Assembly: GCA_945829235.1 (NCBI GenBank)
Contig: CALZUA010000001.1
Span: 124,001 to 188,000, forward strand
From: an uncultured Clostridia bacterium
GTDB taxonomy: Bacteria > Bacillota > Clostridia > Oscillospirales > Ruminococcaceae
Direction of reading: 5' to 3'
Length of the DNA: 64,000 nt
Positions within the stretch are counted from its first letter, which is position 1, and each line of letters starts with the position of its first letter. Shown here piece after piece: positions 1 through 6,064 of the stretch. The notes beneath the pieces were generated by a model. The model was not told the DNA's origin. It saw only the letters and a program-made list of their open reading frames with translations, and ran no database searches. The position numbers were made by a program, and so were the translations under genes.

Positions 1-35
1 CACTCGACAATTATATCCGAACCGGATAAAATCAT
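1..35 (-). CDS. Start of a gene leaving the window (11 codons)
   Basis: An ATG on the minus strand at 35 is preceded by a good ribosome site (AGAGAGGG, eight bases upstream) and by a consensus promoter at 73-101. The eleven visible codons read MILSGSDIIVE. The MILSG opening is reminiscent of dCTP deaminases, but eleven residues are far too few to name it. The rest lies outside the window. Confidence 0.4.
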   Translation of the reverse strand, partial: MILSGSDIIVE

Positions 36-72
36 TATAAAAACCCTCTCTCTTTAAATAATATACATTGTA

Positions 73-101
73 ATTATACCATAAAATGCCGTTTCTGTCA
101 A
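73..101 (-). promoter_or_regulatory. Sigma-A promoter reading off the left edge
   Basis: Minus-strand TTGACA (96-101) and TATAAT (73-78) are separated by 17 bases. It drives the partial gene starting at 35. Confidence 0.75.
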
Positions 102-170
102 CGACATAAAGCATATTTTTTCTTGAATTTCCGTCACATATTTGAACAAAATAGCCAAAGAGGTGATTTT

Positions 171-512
171 ATGAGAAAATTTTTTGAAGGCACGCTTTGC
201 GGTTTTTTGAATGGATTTTTCGGGAGCGGCGGGGGAGTGCTTGCCGTGCCGATTTTGGAGAAAGAGGGCTGTGACACGAACGAGGCGCACGCGACTTCCG
301 TAGCATTGATTTTCGCGTTGAGCGTAGTAACAGCGCTGTTTTACGGCTTTTCGGGTAATCTTGATTTCGCGGGCGCGTGGAAATATATTCCATACGGCGT
401 TGCGGGAGCGCTTTGCGGTGCGTTTTTTCTGAAGAAAATCAAGTCAATCTGGCTAAAACGGATTTTTGGCGGCGTGATAACCGCGGCGGCTGTGAGGATG
501 TTGCTGGTATGA
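171..512 (+). CDS. TSUP (TauE/SafE) family half-transporter, first subunit
   Basis: A 113-residue, strongly hydrophobic protein with about four membrane segments. The N-terminal glycine-rich segment (FGSGGGVLAVPIL) followed by an A-x-x-TS motif is the first-repeat signature of the TauE/SafE sulfite/organosulfonate exporter superfamily. Full-length members have two such repeats in about 250 residues; this is one repeat. The start at 171 is chosen over the upstream in-frame codon at 123 because AAAGAGGTGATTTT precedes it. Its stop overlaps the start of the next gene (ATGA), which encodes the second repeat, so the two probably form a heteromer. Substrate unknown. Confidence 0.85.
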   Translation: MRKFFEGTLCGFLNGFFGSGGGVLAVPILEKEGCDTNEAHATSVALIFALSVVTALFYGFSGNLDFAGAWKYIPYGVAGALCGAFFLKKIKSIWLKRIFGGVITAAAVRMLLV

Positions 513-910
513 TGGAAGCGATAATTGGCTTTGCAACGGGGATTTTAGCGTCAATGGGACTTGGCGGCGGGTTTATTCTGGTGGTGTGGCTGACGCTTTT
601 CGCGGGTGTCGGGCAAAAGGCGGCGCAGGGGATAAACGTGCTGTTTTTCCTCCCGATAGCGTTTATCGCGCTTATTTTGCACCTCAAAAATCACCTCGTC
701 AACAAACCGCTCGTCAAAAAAATGATTTTCGGCGGGATAATCGGCGCGGTTATCGGAACGCTTGGTTCAAACGTTATCGCGAACGATTTGCTGAGGAAAC
801 TGTTCGCGCTTTTTCTGATTGCGTTTGGCTTGCGGGAACTTTTTTCACCGAACAAGTCTGCCGATAATCAGCAATCAGATGACCATAATCAGCGTTCCCG
901 CACCGATTAA
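509..910 (+). CDS. TSUP (TauE/SafE) family half-transporter, second subunit
   Basis: A 133-residue membrane protein with the repeat signature again (ASMGLGGGFILVVWL) and about four hydrophobic segments. The start overlaps the stop of the preceding half-transporter by four bases, so the genes are translationally coupled and together equal one normal TSUP protein. The last roughly 17 residues (SADNQQSDDHNQRSRTD) are polar, and most are encoded by the antisense of the convergent EamA gene, with which it overlaps by 36 bases. This tail may be a run-on after loss of an earlier stop. Confidence 0.8.
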   Translation: MMEAIIGFATGILASMGLGGGFILVVWLTLFAGVGQKAAQGINVLFFLPIAFIALILHLKNHLVNKPLVKKMIFGGIIGAVIGTLGSNVIANDLLRKLFALFLIAFGLRELFSPNKSADNQQSDDHNQRSRTD

Positions 911-1297
911 AATGCACCCGATAAGCGATTTCGCGGTGAATTCCTCGTGCAGGAAAATGAACGCCAAAATCAGCGTTATCACCACGCTCAGCTTGTCGAT
1001 GGGAACAACCTTTGACGCTTCGCCGAGCTGGAGCGCCCGATAATAGCAAAGCCACGAAACGCCTGTCGCAATTCCCGAGAGAATAAGAAAAATCCAGCTT
1101 TTCTTGCTGATTTCGGGCAGTCCGCTTTGCGCGTGAGTGAGGAAAACCATACCCCAAGCCATTATAAGAACAACCGCAGTTCTGATTGCGGTTGCGAGGT
1201 TTGAGTTTACGTTCTCTATGCCAACCTTTGCCAAAATTGATGTAAGCGCGGCAAAAACAGCCGAAAGCGCCGCGTATAAAAGCCACATTTTTGTCAC
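875..1297 (-). CDS. EamA-family (DMT superfamily) half-size transporter
   Basis: A 140-residue protein with five predicted membrane helices, matching single EamA domains of the drug/metabolite transporter superfamily, including the end of the domain (SVVITLILAFIFLHEEFTAKSLIG). Typical EamA permeases carry two domains in about 300 residues; single-domain forms act as dimers. A promoter at 1323-1350 and ribosome site AAGAGGTGACAAAA support the start. The substrate cannot be inferred. It is convergent with the TSUP pair. Confidence 0.85.
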   Translation of the reverse strand: MTKMWLLYAALSAVFAALTSILAKVGIENVNSNLATAIRTAVVLIMAWGMVFLTHAQSGLPEISKKSWIFLILSGIATGVSWLCYYRALQLGEASKVVPIDKLSVVITLILAFIFLHEEFTAKSLIGCILIGAGTLIMVI

Positions 1298-1322
1298 CTC
1301 TTGAAATGCAAATTCTACAATA

Positions 1323-1350
1323 ATTATAGCACCAAATTCTGAAAAGTCAA
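1323..1350 (-). promoter_or_regulatory. Promoter of the EamA gene
   Basis: Minus-strand TTGACT (1345-1350) and TATAAT (1323-1328) are separated by 16 bases, upstream of the EamA start at 1297. Confidence 0.65.
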
Positions 1351-1361
1351 GTTAAATTTAC

Positions 1362-1392
1362 AAAAAATCCGCCTTCTTGCCGAAAGCGGATT
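1362..1392 (-). terminator. Rho-independent terminator after the L7/L12-like lipoprotein gene
   Basis: Reading the minus strand, AATCCGC and GCGGATT form a stem around an 11-base loop and run directly into six T residues, just after the lipoprotein stop codon. Confidence 0.8.
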
Positions 1393-1397
1393 TCAAA

Positions 1398-1724
1398 TTA
1401 TTTGGACGGTGTAAGTTCAATCACAGCGCCGACGTTTTCAAATTTTACCTTGATTTCCTGAGCATCGTCGGTGGATTTTCCCGTTGCGATAACAACCGGA
1501 ACAGACTCGGAAAGATCCTTTGCCTCTTTGAGTCCGAGCTCGGTCAGTTCTCTGATTTCCTTGATAACTTTGATTTTTGAATTGCTGTCAAAGGAAACGA
1601 GCGTAACGTCCCAGCTTTGGATTTCCTGAACCGAGGAACTGCTGTCATCGGGCTTGTTTCCGCAACCCGTGAACGAGATAAGCGCGCCTAAAACTCCGAG
1701 AAAAGCCACTATTTTTTTCAACAT
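1398..1724 (-). CDS. Lipoprotein carrying a ribosomal L7/L12 C-terminal-like domain
   Basis: A 108-residue predicted lipoprotein: N-terminal LKK, hydrophobic segment and lipobox ending at C21 (SFTGC), then a short Ser-rich linker. Residues about 37-105 align without difficulty to the C-terminal domain of the rplL product encoded immediately upstream: by hand count 31 of 66 positions are identical, including the K-x-x-VIK and LGLKEAK segments that in real L7/L12 form the translation-factor-binding face. The N-terminal dimerisation domain and Ala-rich hinge of L7/L12 are absent. The start at 1724 has GGAG six bases upstream; an in-frame ATG at 1736 is possible. It lies 66 bases after rplL on the same strand, separated by a hairpin, so it may be read through from rplJL. 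Function unknown; it probably arose by duplication of the rplL 3' end onto a lipoprotein signal. Confidence 0.85.
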   Translation of the reverse strand: MLKKIVAFLGVLGALISFTGCGNKPDDSSSSVQEIQSWDVTLVSFDSNSKIKVIKEIRELTELGLKEAKDLSESVPVVIATGKSTDDAQEIKVKFENVGAVIELTPSK

Positions 1725-1741
1725 ATTTTTCTCCATAACAC

Positions 1742-1775
1742 AAAATCCTCCGCAGAAAAACCGCGGAGGACTTGT
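1742..1775 (-). terminator. Hairpin (partial terminator) between rplL and the lipoprotein gene
   Basis: Minus strand: TCCTCCGC and GCGGAGGA pair across a loop of about nine bases, followed by ATTTTGTGTT. The T tract is weak and interrupted, and the right arm also supplies a GGAGGA that could act as ribosome site for the next gene, so read-through seems likely. Confidence 0.6.
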
Positions 1776-1790
1776 TTTAGTTGAACGAAA

Positions 1791-2171
1791 TTACTTGAGT
1801 TCGATCTTAGCGCCTGCTTCTTCGAGCTTAGCCTTGAGTTCCTCAGCCTCAGCCTTAGCAACGCCTTCCTTGATAGCCTTAGGAGCAGCCTCAACGAGCT
1901 CCTTAGCCTCCTTAAGACCAAGACCGCAGATATCCTTAACAGCCTTGATAACAGCCATCTTAGCGTCACCGAAGGAAGCGAGAACAACGTCAAACTCGGT
2001 CTTCTCCTCAGCAGCAGCGGCACCAGCGGCAGCACCTGCAGCGGGAGCTGCTGCAACAGCGGCAGCGGATACGCCAAATTCCTCTTCGAGAGCCTTTACA
2101 AGCTCGTTAAGCTCAAGAACGGAAAGTTCTTTTACTTCGTCAATCATCTTTGTAATCTTTTCAGAAGCCAT
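1791..2171 (-). CDS. rplL: 50S ribosomal protein L7/L12
   Basis: A 126-residue protein with the complete L7/L12 layout: N-terminal dimerisation helices (about 1-35), an Ala/Pro/Gly hinge rich in AAA and AAPAAG (about 36-53), and the C-terminal factor-binding domain (55-126) with [17 protein letters not shown]. It forms the ribosomal stalk that recruits and stimulates translational GTPases. The gene follows rplJ by about 70 bases with ribosome site GGAGGT. Unlike many bacteria, rpoB does not follow; a lipoprotein gene with a copy of its C-terminal domain does. Confidence 0.98.
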   Translation of the reverse strand: MASEKITKMIDEVKELSVLELNELVKALEEEFGVSAAAVAAAPAAGAAAGAAAAEEKTEFDVVLASFGDAKMAVIKAVKDICGLGLKEAKELVEAAPKAIKEGVAKAEAEELKAKLEEAGAKIELK

Positions 2172-2241
2172 TTCAATTTACCTCCATAAAATATGTTTTT
2201 TGTTGAATTACGCGGCGGTTAAGCCGACTTTTTCCCGCGGA

Positions 2242-2748
2242 TTAAGCGGATTCGCCCTGTTTTTTCTCGATTTCGCTGATAGCGATAGCAAGACGCTGAA
2301 TGGGCGACTGAAGCATAAATACAAGCTGAGAGAGCAGGGTTTCCTTGGACGGGAGCTTTGCGTAAGCCTCAACCTCTTCCTTGGAAATAGCCTTTCCGTC
2401 TACGAAACCGAGCTTGATGGAGAACTGTCCCTTGGAATCCTCAGCCTTTTTGTTGAGAACCTTAGGCGCGATGATGATGTCATCATTTGACAGCGCAATT
2501 GCTGTTGTACCCTCAAGAGCGGAATCGAGTCCCTCAATACCTGCAGCATTTAACGCACGCTTGAGCAAGGTGTTCTTAACTACGAAATAGTCAACGCCGT
2601 TGTCGCGAAGCTCTTTTCTGAGCTTGGTATCGTCTTCAACGGAGATGCCCTTATAGTCAACCAACACGCCGCCTGCCGCGTTTTTCAGCTTTTCCGTCAA
2701 TTCCTCAACGAACTGCTGCTTTTTAGCGAGAACGCTTTCACTAGGCAT
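2242..2748 (-). CDS. rplJ: 50S ribosomal protein L10
   Basis: A 168-residue L10: N-terminal rRNA-binding domain (to about 130) with the family segment VDYKGISVEDDTKLRKELRD and C-terminal helices that carry L7/L12 dimers. The start is set at the ATG at 2748, eight bases after AAGGAG; the in-frame GTG at 2757 overlaps the ribosome site and is rejected. Upstream lies the autoregulatory L10 leader. rplK and rplA are not upstream; a divergent apbE gene is. Confidence 0.97.
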   Translation of the reverse strand: MPSESVLAKKQQFVEELTEKLKNAAGGVLVDYKGISVEDDTKLRKELRDNGVDYFVVKNTLLKRALNAAGIEGLDSALEGTTAIALSNDDIIIAPKVLNKKAEDSKGQFSIKLGFVDGKAISKEEVEAYAKLPSKETLLSQLVFMLQSPIQRLAIAISEIEKKQGESA

Positions 2749-2769
2749 TTTTTTCACTCCTTACAATGA

Positions 2770-2912
2770 ATTTGCTGTCAAAAACAAAAATCCCCTCTGC
2801 AAAAAGACAGAAAGGGAGAACAGATTTCATAAAAATCAAAATCACGTTCTTCGGCAGGCGCGGCGAACCGCATTATAGAATTACTTCCACCTGCTGTCTT
2901 TAGAACAGCAAA
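2770..2912 (-). promoter_or_regulatory. Ribosomal protein L10 leader
   Basis: The 5' transcript of rplJL contains the hallmarks of the Firmicutes L10 leader: AAAGACAGCAGGTGG, then TAATTC and ATAATG, then CCTGCCGAAGAAC, which pair into the kink-turn structure bound by L10 with L7/L12. It ends in the attenuator hairpin at 2780-2817. Excess L10-L12 complex is expected to favour termination. Confidence 0.85.
2780..2817 (-). terminator. Attenuator of the L10 leader
   Basis: Minus strand: CCCTTTCTG pairs with CAGAGGG around TCTTTTTG, followed by ATTTTTGTTTTT. It lies between the leader and the rplJ ribosome site, as in other L10 leaders. Confidence 0.75.
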
Positions 2913-2915
2913 TAT

Positions 2916-2944
2916 ATTATACCACGCCAATTTAAATTTGTCAA
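2916..2944 (-). promoter_or_regulatory. rplJL promoter
   Basis: Minus-strand TTGACA (2939-2944), 17-base spacer, TATAAT (2916-2921); a perfect sigma-A promoter, back to back with the apbE promoter. Confidence 0.9.
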
Positions 2945-2962
2945 TAGTATTTTCAAAAAAAC

Positions 2963-2991
2963 TTGACTTTTTTTTCAATTTGGTTTACAAT
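2963..2991 (+). promoter_or_regulatory. apbE promoter
   Basis: TTGACT (2963-2968), 17 bases, TACAAT (2986-2991). Because transcription starts near 2998, the possible TTG start codon at 2963 cannot be used. Confidence 0.75.
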
Positions 2992-3022
2992 AAGTACAGT
3001 AACTCGAATAGGCGGTGATTTT

Positions 3023-4021
3023 TTGAGAAAAATTGCGGGAATTTTGCTTGTAATGGCAACGTTTTTGTTCACCTCGTGTACAAAAGCGCCCGAAAAATCC
3101 GAGGAATATTTCTTCGCGATGGATACATATATGAAAATTGAGGCTTACGGTGAAAGCGCGGCAAATGCCGTTTCACAAGCGCGAGCGTGCGTTGAGGAAC
3201 TGGAGAAGCTTTGGTCGGCAACCGATGAAAACAGCGAGATTTACGCGATAAATCACGGCGAACCCCCCGAGCTTTCCGATGAAACCCTGGATTTGCTCTC
3301 GTTCACCCTCGAAATGTCCGCGAAAACCAACGGCGCGTTCGATGCGACAATTTACCCCGTTTTGACCGCGTGGGGTTTTACGGCAGATGAACACCGAGTT
3401 CCCGATGAAAGCGAGCTTGCCGAGTTGCTCAAAAAAGTTGGTTATGAAAAGGTTTTGGTTGACGGGAACAAAATCTTGCTGGAGCAAGGAATGATGCTGG
3501 ATTTTGGCGGTGCGGCAAAGGGCTGGGCGAGTGACGAGTGCGCCCGAATAATGCGTGAAAACGGCGTAAAATCCGCGCTGATTAACCTCGGCGGGAACGT
3601 GTACGCGCTCGGGAAGCGCGTCGATGGGAATTTGTGGAGAATCGGTGTTGCTGACCCGCTGAGCGAAAGCGCAGAAAACGCGGGAATTGTTGAGGTTTGC
3701 GACCGCGCGGTTGTCACCTCGGGCAGCTATCAGCGCTATTTCACGCAAAACGGCAAAACCTACGGTCACATCATCAACCCGAAAACCGGTTATCCCGCCG
3801 ACAACGATTTGCTCTCCGTAACAATTGTCGCCGAGGAAGGAAAGCTCTGCGACGTGCTCTCAACCGCGCTTTTTGTTATGGGCAGGGAGCAAGCCGAGCG
3901 ATTTTGGCGGGAAAACGGCGGGTTTGAGATGATTTTGATTGCTAAAAGCGGCGAGATTTTTGTTACCGCGGGGATTGCCGAGAGTTTTTCATCGGGCAAA
4001 AATGTACACATTATAAACTAA
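3023..4021 (+). CDS. apbE: FAD:protein FMN transferase (ApbE), lipoprotein
   Basis: A 332-residue ApbE-family protein that transfers FMN from FAD to Ser/Thr of membrane flavoproteins such as RnfG/RnfD or Nqr subunits. A lipobox ending at C19 anchors it outside the membrane. Family segments are in order: MDTYMKIEAYG, GAFDATIYPV, the flavin-binding LDFGGAAKGWASD, SALINLGGN, and the C-terminal VVTSGSYQRYF...HIINPKTGYP. The metal-binding Asp/Thr segment near CDVLSTALFVMG is also present. A TTG start at 3023 is chosen since GGCGGTGA lies just upstream and the promoter excludes earlier codons. The deaminase gene follows 21 bases later. Confidence 0.93.
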   Translation: MRKIAGILLVMATFLFTSCTKAPEKSEEYFFAMDTYMKIEAYGESAANAVSQARACVEELEKLWSATDENSEIYAINHGEPPELSDETLDLLSFTLEMSAKTNGAFDATIYPVLTAWGFTADEHRVPDESELAELLKKVGYEKVLVDGNKILLEQGMMLDFGGAAKGWASDECARIMRENGVKSALINLGGNVYALGKRVDGNLWRIGVADPLSESAENAGIVEVCDRAVVTSGSYQRYFTQNGKTYGHIINPKTGYPADNDLLSVTIVAEEGKLCDVLSTALFVMGREQAERFWRENGGFEMILIAKSGEIFVTAGIAESFSSGKNVHIIN

Positions 4022-4042
4022 CGCAGATTAAGGAGGCTTGCT

Positions 4043-4498
4043 ATGAACGAGTTTATGGAGCTTGCGGTAAAAGAGGCGGAAATCGGGATTGAGAACGGCG
4101 AGGGAGGACCTTTCGGGTGCGTTATCGTGAAGGACGGCGAGGTTGTCGGGCGCGGTCATAATCAGGTTGTGAAGCTGGGTGACGCTACTTGTCACGGCGA
4201 AATGATGGCAATTCGCGATGCCTGCAAAAATCTCGGCACGTTCAACCTCACGGGTTGTAAGCTGTATACCACGGGCGAGCCTTGCCCGATGTGCTTCGGA
4301 GCGATTTTGTGGGCGAATATCTCGAAGGTTTATTACGGCTGTAATGTTGAGGACACAGAGCTAATCGGCTTCCGCGACAAGCGTTTCTACGAGGACTGCG
4401 ACACGCTCAAGCAAGCGCTTTTCACCGAAACCGACCGCGCCGAGTGCCTTGAATTGTACAAAATGTACAACGCAATTCGGCGCAAAACCAACTATTGA
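4043..4498 (+). CDS. Nucleoside/guanine deaminase (CDA superfamily)
   Basis: A 151-residue zinc deaminase. The active site is complete: H51-x-E53 (CHGEMMAIRDA) and C81-P-M-C84 (EPCPMC). The usual HAE is HGE here, which is frequent among clostridial members. The C-terminal half (GCNVEDTELIGFRDKRFYED) resembles guanine deaminases such as B. subtilis GuaD rather than tRNA adenosine deaminases. It probably converts guanine or another purine base to its keto form in the cytosol. Ribosome site AAGGAGG; apparently in the apbE operon. Confidence 0.85.
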   Translation: MNEFMELAVKEAEIGIENGEGGPFGCVIVKDGEVVGRGHNQVVKLGDATCHGEMMAIRDACKNLGTFNLTGCKLYTTGEPCPMCFGAILWANISKVYYGCNVEDTELIGFRDKRFYEDCDTLKQALFTETDRAECLELYKMYNAIRRKTNY

Positions 4499-4516
4499 TT
4501 ACATAGCAGCTGAATT

Positions 4517-5875
4517 TCACGGTTCAGCCGTTTTGCTTTTGCCGAGCCTTCGGTAAACGGTGAAGTACATTGTCGTGAAGCACGCAAGCCCGCCGATTGC
4601 GTTGGAAATCGGCTCTGCGAGGAAAACTCCATCGATGCCGAAGCCGATTTGCGGGAGAAAAATCGTGAGCGGGATAACGATTATCGCCTTTCGGAGCAAC
4701 GAGAAGAAAATCGCGCGTTTTGAGTAGCCGAGTGCCTGAAAGGTTGACTGCCCCGTGAACTGAAACGCCATAAAAATGAACCCGAAAAAATAGATGTGCA
4801 ACGCGGGAACGCCTTTTTCAATCATCATCAAATCATCGGTGAACGCGGAAATCAACAGCTTCGGCGCAAGAAGCACGAAAATCCACGCAATCGCTGTATA
4901 GACAATGCCGAGGAACGCCATAAATTTTATGCCTTGCTTCACGCGGTCAAATTCGCAAGCGCCATAGTTGAAGCTGAGAACAGGCTGAGCGCCGTGCGTG
5001 ATGCCCTGAACGGGGAGGTGGAGGATATCACGAACGGAGTTGATTACCGTCATAATTCCGACGTACAAGTCGCCGCCGACGGTTTTCAAGGTCGCGTTGC
5101 ACACAACCTGAACCGCGCAGTTTGTTGCCTGCACGATAAACGCCGACAGACCGAGCGTTGTGATTTTTCCGACAAGCCGCGGGTCGATTTTCATATTTTT
5201 TCGCTCGATTTTCAGCAACGCTTTTTTACCCGTCAAAAATTTCAGCACCCAAACAGCCGATACGATTTGGCTGATAACCGTTGCAATCGCCGCGCCTTTC
5301 ACGCCCATATCAAACGCGAAAATGAACAGCGGGTCAAGAGCGAGGTTGAGAACCGCGCCGATTGCGGTTGTGAGCATTCCGATTTTGGGGAAACCCTGCG
5401 CGTTGATGAAGCCGTTCAAGCCTGTCGAGAGCATCAGAAACGGCGTTCCCACGAGGTAGATTTTGAGGTAATCATCGGCGTAGACGTAGGAATTTTCGCT
5501 TGCGCCGAACAAAAACAACACGGGTTCACGGAAAATATAGCACGCGCCAAGCAAAACAACCGAGCTTATCAACAACAGCGAAAACGTGTTCCCGAGAATT
5601 TTCCGCGCTTTTTCATCGTCCCGCGCACCGCGCGCTATTGCAAAAAGCGGAGTGCCGCCCATACCGAAAAGGTTGGTGAAAGCCGCGATAAGCGTTGTTA
5701 TCGGGAAAACCAGCCCGATTCCCGTGAGCGCCATACTGTCCGCCACGGGCAGGTGACCGATGTAAATTCTATCGACAACATTGTACAGCAGTTGCGTAAT
5801 CTGCGCCAAAACCAGCGGAATTGCCTGCGAAATAATGTTCTTTTTCACCGAGCCTTTTGAAAAATCGTTTGCCAT
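4517..5875 (-). CDS. MATE family efflux transporter
   Basis: A 452-residue protein with twelve predicted membrane segments in two homologous halves, opening with SQAIPLVLAQITQLLYNVVDRIYIGHLPVAD, the typical MATE N-terminus. Members export cationic drugs or metabolites by Na+ or H+ antiport. Substrate not predictable. It is convergent with the deaminase and has its own promoter at 5908-5936, back to back with the KAP gene promoter. Confidence 0.95.
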   Translation of the reverse strand: MANDFSKGSVKKNIISQAIPLVLAQITQLLYNVVDRIYIGHLPVADSMALTGIGLVFPITTLIAAFTNLFGMGGTPLFAIARGARDDEKARKILGNTFSLLLISSVVLLGACYIFREPVLFLFGASENSYVYADDYLKIYLVGTPFLMLSTGLNGFINAQGFPKIGMLTTAIGAVLNLALDPLFIFAFDMGVKGAAIATVISQIVSAVWVLKFLTGKKALLKIERKNMKIDPRLVGKITTLGLSAFIVQATNCAVQVVCNATLKTVGGDLYVGIMTVINSVRDILHLPVQGITHGAQPVLSFNYGACEFDRVKQGIKFMAFLGIVYTAIAWIFVLLAPKLLISAFTDDLMMIEKGVPALHIYFFGFIFMAFQFTGQSTFQALGYSKRAIFFSLLRKAIIVIPLTIFLPQIGFGIDGVFLAEPISNAIGGLACFTTMYFTVYRRLGKSKTAEP

Positions 5876-5907
5876 AATCTCGCTTCTTTCGTTATTTTCT
5901 ACATTAA

Positions 5908-5936
5908 ATTATACCATTTTTGCACGTTCTTGTCAA
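5908..5936 (-). promoter_or_regulatory. Promoter of the first MATE gene
   Basis: Minus-strand TTGACA (5931-5936), 17 bases, TATAAT (5908-5913), about 30 bases upstream of the start at 5875. Confidence 0.85.
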
Positions 5937-5998
5937 TTAACGCTAAAATATCCTGTTTGACTTTTTGCACAAAAACTTTTTCTTTTTGTGGAAATTGC

Positions 5999-6027
5999 TT
6001 GACAAATAATTGAAAAAGAGGTATAAT
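5999..6027 (+). promoter_or_regulatory. Promoter of the KAP NTPase gene
   Basis: TTGACA (5999-6004), 17 bases, TATAAT (6022-6027), then AAAGGAG before the ATG at 6065. A perfect consensus. Confidence 0.9.
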
Positions 6028-6064
6028 ATAGTTATCAAAAATTTTTGAAAAGGAGTTTTTGCCA

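Noticed and set aside
1654-2490. A 278-residue plus-strand frame across rplL and the end of rplJ
   Set aside because: It is antisense to ribosomal protein genes; its Ser/Ala runs simply mirror the L7/L12 hinge.
2963-3022. An N-terminal extension of ApbE by 20 residues
   Set aside because: The extension begins inside the -35 box of the apbE promoter and would bury the lipoprotein signal peptide.
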